DNA of 53,243 nucleotides from an uncultured Oscillospiraceae bacterium (GCA_947587025.1 CANPXW010000004.1:1-53243); one strand, 5' to 3'. Counted from the stretch's first letter, positions 31,800-40,850 are shown. Notes: generated by a model from the sequence alone, not told the origin. Translations and numbers: made by a program.

Positions 31800-32494
31800 G
31801 GGGCATCCTCCCGGGGGGCGTGGCGGCGGGGCTGCTCGGGCAGGGGCGCGTGCTCCGGCCGGGTCTTCACGGCGACGCACCGGCATATGGGCGTGCCCTG
31901 CTCGTAAAAGCGCTGCTCGTAGTTGGTCATCACGCCCACGGGCCCGCCGGCGTGCAGGTCGCGTGTCACCTCCTGCAGCTCGTAGCCCAGGGCGGCGAAC
32001 TGCTCCAGGGACCAGTCGAACAGCCACTGCTGGTCGGTCTTGTACTCGATGCGTCCGCCCAGCGCCAGCGCGTCCCAGTACAGCGCCAGGAAGCTGGGGG
32101 CGGTGAGCCGGTGCTTGGCCTCTTTTTTCCGGGGCCAGGGGTCGGGGAAGTTGATATAGAAGACCGACACCTCGCCGGGGGCGAAGATGTCCGCCAGGCC
32201 GGCCGCGTCGGCGTCGATGAAGCGCACGTTGGGTATCTCTTCGGCGCAGACCCGCTCCATGGCGGTGACCATGGCGTTGGGGACCTTCTCGATGGCCACC
32301 AGCAGCGCATCCGGCGAAGCCTGGGCGGTGGCGGCGGTGAAGGCGCCCTTGCCGCAGCCGATCTCCGAGCGGACCTGGCCGCAGCCGGGCAGCAGGTCCG
32401 CCCAGCGGCCCCTGTGGGCCTGGGGGTCCTTCACCTGCACCGCCGCGCACCGCTCCATCCGGGGTATGAGATTTTTCTTGTTCCGCATCCGCAT
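31796..32494 (-). CDS. trmB: tRNA (guanine-N7)-methyltransferase
   Basis: SAM-dependent enzyme methylating G46 of tRNAs. The 232-residue protein has the SAM-binding SEIGCGKGAFT motif, VAIEKVPNA, the family hallmark NFPDPWPRKKEAKHRL and a C-terminal TNYEQRF segment. The ATG at 32494 has GAGGA at 8 bases; an in-frame ATG two codons on is less well placed. First gene of a three-gene coupled unit. Confidence 0.95.
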   Translation of the reverse strand: MRMRNKKNLIPRMERCAAVQVKDPQAHRGRWADLLPGCGQVRSEIGCGKGAFTAATAQASPDALLVAIEKVPNAMVTAMERVCAEEIPNVRFIDADAAGLADIFAPGEVSVFYINFPDPWPRKKEAKHRLTAPSFLALYWDALALGGRIEYKTDQQWLFDWSLEQFAALGYELQEVTRDLHAGGPVGVMTNYEQRFYEQGTPICRCVAVKTRPEHAPLPEQPRRHAPREDAP

Positions 32495-32527
32495 ATCACG
32501 TGTCCTCGCAGGGAAAAGTATCGACTT

Positions 32528-32556
32528 ATTATAAAATAACGCCGCGCCGTTTGCAA
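32528..32556 (-). promoter_or_regulatory. trmB promoter (TTGCAA-17-TATAAT)
   Basis: Minus strand TTGCAA at 32556-32551 and TATAAT at 32533-32528 with a 17-base spacer, 34 bases before the start codon. Confidence 0.85.
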
Positions 32557-32690
32557 GGGTGAAGGGGCCGGGGAGCCGTCCCGGCGGAGCGGTCCGCATC
32601 TTTTTCGCAAAATTTCATCATTCGGACACAAAAACAGTTGCATTTGGGTGTACAATAGGCTCCGTGAGACGACCCAAGGGAGGCGATCGC

Positions 32691-33677
32691 GTGATAGAGG
32701 TGCGCCATCTGACCAAGCGCTACGGCCGATACACGGCGGTGGAGGATCTGAGCTTCACCGTCCAGTCCGGCGCGGTATACGGTTTTCTGGGCCCCAACGG
32801 CGCCGGCAAGACCACGACCATGAACATCCTGACCGGGTGTCTGGCCGCCACAGAGGGCCAGGTCACCATCGACGGACACGATATATTCGACGAGCCGACC
32901 AAGGCCAAGGGCCTCATCGGCTATCTGCCGGAGCAGCCGCCGCTGTACATGGGTATGACCGTGCGGGAGTACCTGACCTTCGTGGCCAGGGCCAAGGGCG
33001 TGAAGACCCGGCAGCTGGACGGCCAGCTGGAGCGGGCCATGGCCGTCACCGGCACCGCCGACGTGGCTGACCGGCTGATACGCAACCTGTCCAAGGGCTA
33101 CCGCCAGCGGGTGGGCATCGCCCAGGCTCTGCTGGCCGACCCGGCGGTGATCATCCTGGACGAGCCCACCGTGGGCCTGGACCCGCTGCAGATCGTGGAG
33201 ATACGGCAGCTCATCCGCTCCCTGGGCCGGGAGCACACGGTCATCCTGTCCAGCCACATCCTCAGCGAGGTGCAGGCGGTGTGCGACCGCATCCTGCTCA
33301 TCCATAAGGGCCGCCTGGTGGCCGACGGCACGGCCGAGGAGCTGGAGCGGCGCTTTGCAGGGAAGGTGACCTACCGGCTGACGGTGAAGGCGGACGCGGT
33401 ACATGCCCGCCAGGCGCTGGAGGCAGTGGAGGGCGTGCTGGACGTGCAGACGAAGACCGACGGCGGCCGGACCCGGATCGAGCTGACCGCCTCGGACGCC
33501 GGGCCCGCCATGGACGAGCGGCTCAGCTTCGCCCTGAGCGACGGGCGCATCCCGGTGCTGCGCATGGAGCGGGAGCAGGCCAGTCTGGAGGACGTGTTCC
33601 TGGCGCTCACCGCCGAGGGCAGCCAGGAGCGGCCCATGGAGAAAAAGAGCGGACGGAAGGGGGGCAAAAAGCCATGA
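32691..33677 (+). CDS. ABC transporter ATP-binding protein (GldA-like)
   Basis: A 328-residue ATPase with Walker A GPNGAGKTTTMN, signature LSKGYRQRVGIAQAL, Walker B VIILDEP, an H-loop in VILSSHIL, and a C-terminal extension of about 100 residues as in GldA/CcmA-like exporters. The start is a GTG at 32691 with GGGAGG at 7 bases; the open frame upstream has no ribosome site. It is first of four overlapping genes whose order (ATPase, permease, GldG-like, DUF4340) matches the Gld-type ABC systems. A TACAAT near 32650 may be the -10, but I see no convincing -35. Confidence 0.92.
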   Translation: MIEVRHLTKRYGRYTAVEDLSFTVQSGAVYGFLGPNGAGKTTTMNILTGCLAATEGQVTIDGHDIFDEPTKAKGLIGYLPEQPPLYMGMTVREYLTFVARAKGVKTRQLDGQLERAMAVTGTADVADRLIRNLSKGYRQRVGIAQALLADPAVIILDEPTVGLDPLQIVEIRQLIRSLGREHTVILSSHILSEVQAVCDRILLIHKGRLVADGTAEELERRFAGKVTYRLTVKADAVHARQALEAVEGVLDVQTKTDGGRTRIELTASDAGPAMDERLSFALSDGRIPVLRMEREQASLEDVFLALTAEGSQERPMEKKSGRKGGKKP

Positions 33678-34549
33678 CGGCCATATACGAGCGGGAGCTG
33701 GACAGCCAGCTCAACGGCCTGACCGGGTATATATACGGCGCGCTGATGCTGCTGTTCGGCGGCATTTACGTGATGGTGTGCCACCTGGAGCAGGGGGCCA
33801 CGGACTTCACCTACGTGCTGTACAGCCTGACGTTCATCTACCTGATCGGCATCCCCCTGCTGACCATGCGCTCCGTGGCGGAGGAGCGGCACCAGAAGAC
33901 GGACCAGCTGCTGTACAGCCTGCCCCTGTCCATGACCAAGATCGTGCTGGGCAAGTACCTGGCCCTGGTGACGGTGATGGCCATGCCCCTGGTGCTGCTG
34001 GGGCTGTATCCGCTGCTCATCAACGCCCTGACCACCTCCGGGGCCATCCCCCTGAAGGCGGCCTACGGCGCGCTGACAGGCTTCTTCTTTTTGGGCATGG
34101 CGCTGACGGCCATCGGACTGTTCATCTCCTCGCTGATGGAGAACGTGGGCCTGGCGGCGGGTGCCTGCTTCGTGGTGATGCTGCTGCTTTATTTTCTCAC
34201 CTCTCTGGCCGGGTACATCACCGACGCGGCGGCGGTGAGCCTGGCGGGCTTCGCGGTGTGCACCGCCCTGTTCGGCCTGATCCTGTGGCGGCTGACCCGC
34301 AACGGGCCCTTCGCCCTGGCGCTGACGGTGGTGCTGGAGGCGGCGCTGGGGGTGTGTTTCGCCCTTTTCCACAGCCGGTTTGAAGGACTTTTTGCCGACG
34401 TGGTGGGGCAGCTGGCCGTTTTCGACAGATTCGACAGCTTCAGCTATGGTATATTCGACATACGCTCCGTCGTGTATTTCCTGTCTGTGGCGGGCCTGTT
34501 CCTGTTTTTGACGGTGCAGACCATGGAACGCAGGAGGTGGGCCTCGTGA
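33674..34549 (+). CDS. ABC transporter permease (GldF-like)
   Basis: A 291-residue membrane protein with six or seven hydrophobic segments in an ABC-2 arrangement and the conserved PLLTMRSVAEERHQKTDQLL segment after the second helix. ATGA overlap with the ATPase gene and GTGA overlap with the next gene show coupled translation. The substrate is unknown. Confidence 0.9.
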   Translation: MTAIYERELDSQLNGLTGYIYGALMLLFGGIYVMVCHLEQGATDFTYVLYSLTFIYLIGIPLLTMRSVAEERHQKTDQLLYSLPLSMTKIVLGKYLALVTVMAMPLVLLGLYPLLINALTTSGAIPLKAAYGALTGFFFLGMALTAIGLFISSLMENVGLAAGACFVVMLLLYFLTSLAGYITDAAAVSLAGFAVCTALFGLILWRLTRNGPFALALTVVLEAALGVCFALFHSRFEGLFADVVGQLAVFDRFDSFSYGIFDIRSVVYFLSVAGLFLFLTVQTMERRRWAS

Positions 34550-36006
34550 AAAAGCTGCGGAAGAGCCTGCGCGCCTGCTTTGCCACCCGCTCCTGGCGGG
34601 CGGGAGCCTACAGCGTGTTCGCGGCGGTGCTGGTGGCGGCCATCGCGGTGGTGGCCAATCTGGCCGTGTCGGCGCTGCCGTCGTCGGTCACCCAGCTGGA
34701 CCTGTCGGAAAACCAGCTGTACTCCATCTCCGAGGGCACCGGCCAGGTGCTGGCCAGCCTGGACCGGGACGTGCAGATCTACTGGCTGGTCCAGGAGGGC
34801 AGCGAGCAGAACACCCTGCGCCAGCTGCTGAGCCGGTACGCGGAGTACCAGCGGGTGTCCGTCACCCAGGTGGACCCGGTGCGCTACCCCGGCTTTGCGG
34901 GGGACTATACCGACCAGGAGGTCACCGACAACAGCGTGGTGGTGGTCTGCGGCGAGCGGAGCATGTACGTGCCCTATGAGGACATGTGGACCTACTCGGA
35001 CTACGAGATGTATAACTACTACATGGAATACTACGGCCAGCCATACCTGGATGTGTTCACCGGGGAGGAGAAGCTGACCGGGGCGGTGCTGTACGCCTCC
35101 AGCGACCAGCTGCCGGTGCTGTATACCCTCACCGGCCACGGGGAGACCGGGGTGTCGGACAGCGTGCTGTCCTCCCTGGCGCTGGAGAACATCCAGACCG
35201 AGGAGCTGAACCTGCTCACCGCCGAGGCGGTGCCGGCCGACTGCGCGGTGCTGGCCCTGTTCGGCCCGGTGAAGGACCTGACCGACCGGGAGCTGGCGCT
35301 CATAGAGGACTACGCGGAAAAGGGCGGCCGGCTGCTGGTCACCACAGAGTATACCGCCCAGCCGCTGAAAAACTTTTCCAAGCTGCTGGCGGACTTTGAC
35401 CTGGACCTGGTGGGCGGGTATGTGATGGAATCCGACCCCAGCTACTACCGCTACGGCTATATCGACCTGGTGCTGCCCTCCCTGGGCGCCCACGCGGTCA
35501 CCGCGCCCATGCTGGCGGCGGAGGGCGGCTACACCGTGCTCATGCCCGACGCCCAGGCGCTGCGGGATACCGCCGACGAGCGCACCGGCGCGTCCGTGAC
35601 GGCGCTGCTGTACAGCTCCGGGACGAGCTACGTCAAGCAGAACGTGGAGGGCCTTACCAGCTACGAGCAGGACGACGAGGACGAGACCGGCTCGTTCCTG
35701 CTGGCGGCGGCATCGGAGGATAAGGATACCGGCGCGCGGCTGGTGGCGTTCGGCTCCAGCCAGTTCATGGAGCCGGAGTTCAGCGACATGGTCTCCGGGG
35801 CCAACCTGGACCTGTTCCTCAACGGAGCGGACTGGCTGGTGGACCAGGAGCAGAGCATATCCATCCATCCCAAGACCCTGTCCAGCGACTATCTGTCCTT
35901 CACCGACAGCACCGCCAACGTGCTCAAGGGCGCGCTGACGGTGGCGGTGCCGGTGCTGTTTTTGGCGGCGGGCGTGGGGATATTCGTGAAAAGGAGGCGG
36001 CGCTGA
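34546..36006 (+). CDS. GldG-like ABC auxiliary protein
   Basis: A 486-residue protein with a membrane helix near 24-48, a long extracytoplasmic part and a second helix near 460-480 followed by a basic tail (KRRRR). The DLSENQLYSISEGTGQVL motif just after the first helix and LTGHGE in the middle mark the GldG-type ABC auxiliary family. I start at the GTG at 34546, which has AGGAGG at 8 bases and overlaps the permease stop as GTGA; a GTG at 34537 is too close to that site. Confidence 0.88.
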   Translation: MKKLRKSLRACFATRSWRAGAYSVFAAVLVAAIAVVANLAVSALPSSVTQLDLSENQLYSISEGTGQVLASLDRDVQIYWLVQEGSEQNTLRQLLSRYAEYQRVSVTQVDPVRYPGFAGDYTDQEVTDNSVVVVCGERSMYVPYEDMWTYSDYEMYNYYMEYYGQPYLDVFTGEEKLTGAVLYASSDQLPVLYTLTGHGETGVSDSVLSSLALENIQTEELNLLTAEAVPADCAVLALFGPVKDLTDRELALIEDYAEKGGRLLVTTEYTAQPLKNFSKLLADFDLDLVGGYVMESDPSYYRYGYIDLVLPSLGAHAVTAPMLAAEGGYTVLMPDAQALRDTADERTGASVTALLYSSGTSYVKQNVEGLTSYEQDDEDETGSFLLAAASEDKDTGARLVAFGSSQFMEPEFSDMVSGANLDLFLNGADWLVDQEQSISIHPKTLSSDYLSFTDSTANVLKGALTVAVPVLFLAAGVGIFVKRRRR

Positions 36007-37415
36007 TGAAGCGTGGCGCGAAACTGGCGGTGCTGGCCGTGGCGCTGCTGGTGCTGGTGGGCGCGTGGTATCTGGCCGCGACGCTCTCCCGCCGTCAGCA
36101 GGACGAACAGGCGGACGCCCACGCCGAGACCATCGACATCTCCGCCGGCACGGCGGAGGAGCTGACCGCCATCGCCTGGGATTACTTCGGCGACGCGGTG
36201 AGCCTGGCGAAGGACGGCGGCGAGTGGGTCAACGCCAACGACGAGGCCTGTCCCATCGACAGCGCGGCCGTATCCGCCCTGGCCGAGACCCTGGGCTCCG
36301 CCGCTGCGGTGGATAAGATAGAGCACGTGGAGGACTTCGCCCAGTACGGGCTGGAAAACTGCGCCTTCACCGTGGTGGCCCAGGCCGGCGATAAGGCGAT
36401 CTCCTATGAGATCGGCGGCGCCGCCTCCAACGGCGGGCAGTACGTGCGCCTGGACGGCGAGGACACGGTGTACGTGGAGACGGGGGCGCTGGGCCCGGCC
36501 TTCACCATCGACATACAGGACGTGCTGCGGCTGGAGACCATGCCCCAGGACATCGACATGGTTACGGGCCTGGCCGTCCAGTCGGACGCGGGGGTATACG
36601 AGCTGCGGTACCTGGACGACGCATCCGACGTGTGGTACACCAACGCGGACCCGTGGTTTTTGATGGACGGGGACAGCCAGCCGCTGTATCCGCTGGACAG
36701 CGACGGGGTGCGGGCGCTGTATGAAAACGCCACAGGGCTGCTGCTGCAAAACTGCCAGGAGTGGAACATGACCGAGCCGGCCAAGTACGGCCTGGACGAG
36801 CCCCAGGGCACGGTGCTGCTGGGGTACGTGACGGAAGACGGCAAGGAGCAGTCCACGGTGCTCCAGTTCGGGGACTATGTGGACGGGGACGTATATGTGT
36901 GCCTGGAGGGCTCCAAAATGGTCTACCGGGTCAGCGGGGCGGTGCTGGACGCGCTCATGTACCCGGACTTCGACGCCATGGCCACCATGGACCCCTGCGC
37001 ACTGGATTGGGACAAGCTGCAGAGCGTGACGCTCCAAACGGACGGGGACAGCTATGAGATCGTCCGGTCCGTATCCACGCCGCTGACGGAGGACGAGCAG
37101 CCGGAGGACATCTATACCTGCGGCGAGCGCAGCCTGGACGCCGACGCGGTGGCCCGGTGGCTGCGGGAGCTGACGGAGCTGCCGGCGGAGAGCCGCGCGG
37201 ACGCGCCCTCCGACCGGGAGGAGCAGTTCTCCCTCACCTTCCGCCAGGACTCCGAGGCCTTCCCGGAGGTGACGGCCGTGTTCCGGGCCTACGACAGCGC
37301 CCACTGGCTGTGCGCGGTAAACGGCGAGCAGTTCTATCTCATCTCCCGCACCGCTGCCGCCGACGTGGTGGACGACGCGCTGGCCTTCCTCGTCGAGCTG
37401 CCGGATATGGACTGA
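36006..37415 (+). CDS. DUF4340-type membrane-anchored protein
   Basis: A 469-residue protein with one N-terminal membrane helix (about 7-26) and a large outer part made of repeated beta-rich units, as in DUF4340 proteins that close Gld-type ABC operons. Typical phrases are YGLENCAFTV and YGLDEPQGTV, the family's recurrent Tyr-Gly-Leu-(Glu/Asp) turn. Its ATG shares one base with the previous stop (TGATG). The function is not known; it probably forms an outer complex with the GldG-like protein. Confidence 0.85.
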   Translation: MKRGAKLAVLAVALLVLVGAWYLAATLSRRQQDEQADAHAETIDISAGTAEELTAIAWDYFGDAVSLAKDGGEWVNANDEACPIDSAAVSALAETLGSAAAVDKIEHVEDFAQYGLENCAFTVVAQAGDKAISYEIGGAASNGGQYVRLDGEDTVYVETGALGPAFTIDIQDVLRLETMPQDIDMVTGLAVQSDAGVYELRYLDDASDVWYTNADPWFLMDGDSQPLYPLDSDGVRALYENATGLLLQNCQEWNMTEPAKYGLDEPQGTVLLGYVTEDGKEQSTVLQFGDYVDGDVYVCLEGSKMVYRVSGAVLDALMYPDFDAMATMDPCALDWDKLQSVTLQTDGDSYEIVRSVSTPLTEDEQPEDIYTCGERSLDADAVARWLRELTELPAESRADAPSDREEQFSLTFRQDSEAFPEVTAVFRAYDSAHWLCAVNGEQFYLISRTAAADVVDDALAFLVELPDMD

Positions 37416-37427
37416 GCAGCTTTGAAC

Positions 37428-37463
37428 ATGAAAAAACGCCGCCAGCAGGCGGCGTTTTTTCAT
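37428..37463. terminator. Bidirectional terminator between the ABC operon and the K+ channel
   Basis: A 16-bp stem with A and T tracts at its ends (37428-37443 with 37448-37463, loop AGCA). It serves both convergent genes; the channel stop codon lies within it. Confidence 0.95.
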
Positions 37464-38659
37464 ACCGGTATCTCCAGCGCGTCGGGGATGGCATGCTTGG
37501 AATAGAGCAGCACCGTGTCCCCGGCCAGCAGCGTCAGGTCCCCTGAGGGGATGAGGGTCCTGCCCTGGCGGCGGACCATGACGATCAGGCTCTGGCGGGA
37601 GATGTCCAGGTCCCGGATGGGCTGCCCCGCCCAGGGGTGGCGCTCGCCCAGCACCAGCTCCTTCAGCTCGATGCCGGCGTCGTCCTTGTAGCTCTCGGCC
37701 CCCAGCACCATCCAGTCGCCCTCCAGGATGACCGTGTCCCCCCGGGGCACCACCACCTTGCCCTGGCGCTGGATGACCGCCAGCAGCAGTCCCGGCGGCA
37801 GAGGCAGCTCCGCCACCGTCCTGTTCAGCCAGGGGTGGCCGGCCGTAGCCTGCAAGCGGATGAAGCGGATGTCCGCTTGGGCGGCGTAATCCTCCAGCCG
37901 CTTGAGCCGGCCGTACTGCTCCACGAAGCCGGCGGAAAGGATACCGGTGGGGATGGCCACCATGCCCACGCCCAGGAACGTCAGGATGGTGCCGAATATC
38001 CGTCCCGGCATGGTCACCGGGTAGATGTCGCCGTAGCCCACCGTCAGAAGCGTGGACACCGCCCACCAGAAGCCGGAAAAGGCGTTGCGGAACACCTCCG
38101 GCTGGGCCTGGTGCTCCAGGCTGTACATGACCAGGGACGAGGCGGTCATCAGGATGAGGATGATGAAGATGGAGCTGAGCAGCTGGTCCCGCTTGCTGCG
38201 CAGTACGCCGGCGATCACGTTCAGGGCGTCGTAGTAGGCGTTGATGCGGAACAGCCGGAAGATGCGTATGACGCGGAGCATGCGGAAAGCCACCAGTCCC
38301 GAGGGCAGGAAGAAGGGCAGATAGTAGAAGGCAAAGCACGCCAGCTCGATCAGCCCGTTGAAGCTGAGCGCGTACCGCAGCGCCGCCCGGCCGCCGGACA
38401 GGCCGGGGTACAGGTACTCCGCCGTCCACAGCCGCAGGATGTACTCCACGGTGAAGACTACCACCGTCACCAGCTCCACGGCGGCCATCAGGTCGTGCCA
38501 GGGGGCGGAGGCGTCGAAGGTGGAGAAAATGGCGATGAACAGGTTGGCCAGGATCATGGCGATCAGCACGATGTCGAACAGGCGGCTGGGCCAGTCGCCG
38601 GCGTTGCCGATCTGGATGATGTCGAATATCCGTTTTTTTCGGGCCCGCAGTGTTTCCAT
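37460..38659 (-). CDS. Voltage-gated-type K+ channel with two RCK-C domains
   Basis: A 399-residue channel of the cytoplasmic membrane. Helices S1-S6 span about 26-245. S4 carries five arginines at regular spacing (126-138), and the selectivity filter TVGYGD is at 206-211. After S6 come two TrkA-C (RCK-C) modules, about 260-345 (strands VVVPRGDTVILEGDWMVL) and 345-395 (TLIPSGDLTLLAGDTVLL). No full Rossmann RCK-N domain is present between pore and RCK-C. Such modules bind regulatory ligands, for example c-di-AMP in some Firmicutes; no binding evidence exists here. AAGGAG precedes the ATG at 5 bases. A terminator hairpin sits directly upstream with no room for a promoter. Confidence 0.92.
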   Translation of the reverse strand: METLRARKKRIFDIIQIGNAGDWPSRLFDIVLIAMILANLFIAIFSTFDASAPWHDLMAAVELVTVVVFTVEYILRLWTAEYLYPGLSGGRAALRYALSFNGLIELACFAFYYLPFFLPSGLVAFRMLRVIRIFRLFRINAYYDALNVIAGVLRSKRDQLLSSIFIILILMTASSLVMYSLEHQAQPEVFRNAFSGFWWAVSTLLTVGYGDIYPVTMPGRIFGTILTFLGVGMVAIPTGILSAGFVEQYGRLKRLEDYAAQADIRFIRLQATAGHPWLNRTVAELPLPPGLLLAVIQRQGKVVVPRGDTVILEGDWMVLGAESYKDDAGIELKELVLGERHPWAGQPIRDLDISRQSLIVMVRRQGRTLIPSGDLTLLAGDTVLLYSKHAIPDALEIPV

Positions 38660-38674
38660 GGCGTCTCCTTACAG

Positions 38675-38712
38675 AAAAAGAGACCAAGCCCCCGGGGACT
38701 TGCTCTCTTTTT
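38675..38712 (-). terminator. Terminator-like hairpin between the E2-like gene and the K+ channel gene
   Basis: AAAAAGAGA (minus strand, from 38712) pairs with TCTCTTTTT ending at 38675, enclosing CAAG/CTTG and CCCC/GGGG pairs. It ends with a T run six bases before the channel's ribosome site, so it can end the upstream transcript or attenuate the channel gene. Confidence 0.85.
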
Positions 38713-38724
38713 GTTTTTGGGTGT

Positions 38725-39609
38725 TTACAGCGCGTCCTCCAGCACGTTTTCCGGCGCGGTCTCCAGCGCCTCGGGGTTCTTCAGGAAGTACCGGAAGTAG
38801 CGGAAGGCGCTGCCCACGTAAGCGGTGTCGGCGATGCGCCCGTCGAAGGTGGCGGTAAAGTCGATGTACTTGCGCTCCTGCAGCTGTCCATCCTTGTCCG
38901 GCTCCGCTGCGGTGCGGACCCGGCCCAGGGACAGAGCTACCGGCAGCGCGCCGGTGCTGTTGAGGCTGCGGCGGACGGGGGGCAGATGGTAGGCGCCCTC
39001 GTCGGAGATGAGCACGGAGCCGTGGTAGGGGCTCTTCTCGGTGAGAGAGCGGCTCAGCCAGCCGTGATAGTCCAGCCAGCGCAGCACCGCCATCGCCCCG
39101 CGCAGGATGAACCGGGGCGTCTTCACCAGCGTGCCGGCCACCCGCTCCAGCCGGTCGGCGGACTGGTCCGCCTTCAGGTTGTCCACACGGGCGTTGATCT
39201 TCCGGTACACGTCGTACACGGTGTCGGTGCTCTGGAAGTGGACGGTGACGGACAGGCCGTTGGCGTCGGCCGTGCCGCTGCCGCCGGAGGACAGCACCAC
39301 GTCGATGCCGTCTCGGGCGTAGATGAACCGCCCGGCCACGAACCGGTTCAGCGCCGGACGCAAGGCCAGCGTGCGCACGTAGGCGGCGATGACCACGTGC
39401 AGCAGGGCCATGTTCTCCATCCCCTCGCCGCGTCGTATCCGCAGCCACGCCTCCACAGGGGCGGCGTCCACGCTGTCGGTGAAGGAGCAGGCCGCGTCGG
39501 ACGGCTCCCGCACGGCAAAGGGGGACAACTGGAAGATAGGGGATATGGTGCGCAGACGGCGGCCGTCTCTGCGGTCCGTCATCCGCCGGCGGACAAAACG
39601 TTCAGGCAT
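38725..39609 (-). CDS. Degenerate E2/CAT-like acyltransferase homologue
   Basis: A 294-residue protein resembling the catalytic domain of 2-oxoacid dehydrogenase E2/chloramphenicol acetyltransferase folds, without lipoyl or E1-binding domains. Seen: HVVIAAYVRTLALRPALNRFV (helix followed by the substrate strand) near 71-91 and a C-terminal helix KNPEAL. The E2 catalytic box D-H-R-x-x-D-G reads D256-G-R-I-A-D-T here, so the catalytic histidine is replaced by glycine. Acyl transfer by the usual mechanism is unlikely. Neighbours do not suggest a pathway. Own promoter 45 bases upstream. Confidence 0.75.
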   Translation of the reverse strand: MPERFVRRRMTDRRDGRRLRTISPIFQLSPFAVREPSDAACSFTDSVDAAPVEAWLRIRRGEGMENMALLHVVIAAYVRTLALRPALNRFVAGRFIYARDGIDVVLSSGGSGTADANGLSVTVHFQSTDTVYDVYRKINARVDNLKADQSADRLERVAGTLVKTPRFILRGAMAVLRWLDYHGWLSRSLTEKSPYHGSVLISDEGAYHLPPVRRSLNSTGALPVALSLGRVRTAAEPDKDGQLQERKYIDFTATFDGRIADTAYVGSAFRYFRYFLKNPEALETAPENVLEDAL

Positions 39610-39653
39610 AGAGCACCTCCCGTGTGTATGCGGCGAAATCCAATATTTATGCC

Positions 39654-39682
39654 ATTATAGCGCGAAAGACGCGATTCGTCAA
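39654..39682 (-). promoter_or_regulatory. Promoter of the E2-like gene (TTGACG-17-TATAAT)
   Basis: Minus strand TTGACG at 39682-39677 and TATAAT at 39659-39654 with a 17-base spacer. Confidence 0.85.
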
Positions 39683-39739
39683 TCAATGGGCCGCGCCCGC
39701 CGCTCAACCGCCGGTAGAGGGGGCCCGAAGAGCCCGCCA

Positions 39740-39768
39740 TTGTATTTTCCGCCGGATGGTGCCACAAT
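39740..39768 (+). promoter_or_regulatory. Putative promoter of the XRE-TPR regulator
   Basis: TTGTAT at 39740-39745, a 17-base spacer and CACAAT at 39763-39768, 43 bases before the ATG. The hexamers are only fair matches. Confidence 0.45.
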
Positions 39769-39811
39769 GGCCCCATCGGGCCCGAAGATCACGAATAAGG
39801 AGATTTGACGG

Positions 39812-40840
39812 ATGGATATAGGCAAGCAGATCAGAGCCCTGCGCATCCGCCGGGGCGTCACCCAGGAGGCCATGGCCGGGCAGCTGGGCGTGAGCGCCCA
39901 GGCGGTGAGCAAATGGGAGCGTGGCGCGGCCGCCCCGGACATCGGCATGCTGCCGGCGCTGAGCGTCTACCTGGGGGTGAGCATCGACGAGCTGTTCTCC
40001 CTGTCGGAGGACGCCCGCATGGAGCGGATACAGAACATGCTCTGGGATAAGCGGGCGCTGAGCGCGGCGGAGGCGGAGGACGCCCGTGCGTTTTTGCTGG
40101 ACAAGGCCCGGCGCGAGCCGTTGAGCGGCGAGCCGCTGGCCCTGCTGGCGGACATGGAGAACCACATCGCCCGCAGCCACCGCGCCGCGGCGGCGGAGCA
40201 CGCCATGGAGGCCCTGCGCCGGGACCATACGCTCAAGCACGCCCATGGGGAGCTGACGGAGGCCATGGGCGGCGCGGCAGACTGGTGCGTGCGGGAACAC
40301 AGCGGCCTCATCGGGTTTTATGAGGAACTCATCGCCGGATGCCCGTCGGAGCCACGGCCCTATTGGTTTTTGCTGGACCAGCTCATCGAGGACGGACGGC
40401 TGGCGGAGGCGCGGACCTATCTGGACGCGCTGGCGCGCATCGACGAAAGCTACCGGCCGACCCTCTACCGGGGGCGCATCGCCGCCCGCGCCGGGCAGCG
40501 GGAGCAGGCGGAGGAGGCCTTCCGGCAGGTGCAGGAGCGCTGGCCGGAGGACTGGCGGGCAGCGTTCGACATGGGGGACGTGATGGCCCGTGCCGGGGAA
40601 TATGAACGGGCCAAGACCTTCTACCGCGCGTCGATGCAGCTGCAGAGCCCGCCCCGGTACACCGACGGGCTGACCTCTATCTCCCTGATTTGCCAGATCG
40701 AGGGGGACCTGGACGGGGCCATCGCCGCGGCCGAGGAGGAGATCGCCGTGCTGGCCGCCGACTGGGGCACCACCGCCGGCGAGAGCGTGGACCAGCACCG
40801 CCGGCGCATCGCCCGTCTGCGGGAGAAAAAGAACAGCTGA
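39812..40840 (+). CDS. XRE-family regulator with TPR-like C-terminal domain
   Basis: A 342-residue protein. Residues 5-60 are a classic helix-turn-helix (RRGVTQEAMAGQLGVSAQAVSKWERG). A short ELFSL linker follows. The remaining 270 residues are helical, with at least three TPR-like units (for example LAEARTYLDALARID near 210, AGQREQAEEAFRQVQERWP near 235). Such proteins often sense a peptide or a metabolic signal through the TPR part; the target genes are unknown. It is a single-gene unit between a promoter and a strong terminator. AAGGAG lies 9 bases before the ATG. Confidence 0.9.
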   Translation: MDIGKQIRALRIRRGVTQEAMAGQLGVSAQAVSKWERGAAAPDIGMLPALSVYLGVSIDELFSLSEDARMERIQNMLWDKRALSAAEAEDARAFLLDKARREPLSGEPLALLADMENHIARSHRAAAAEHAMEALRRDHTLKHAHGELTEAMGGAADWCVREHSGLIGFYEELIAGCPSEPRPYWFLLDQLIEDGRLAEARTYLDALARIDESYRPTLYRGRIAARAGQREQAEEAFRQVQERWPEDWRAAFDMGDVMARAGEYERAKTFYRASMQLQSPPRYTDGLTSISLICQIEGDLDGAIAAAEEEIAVLAADWGTTAGESVDQHRRRIARLREKKNS

Positions 40841-40850
40841 CAGATACGAT

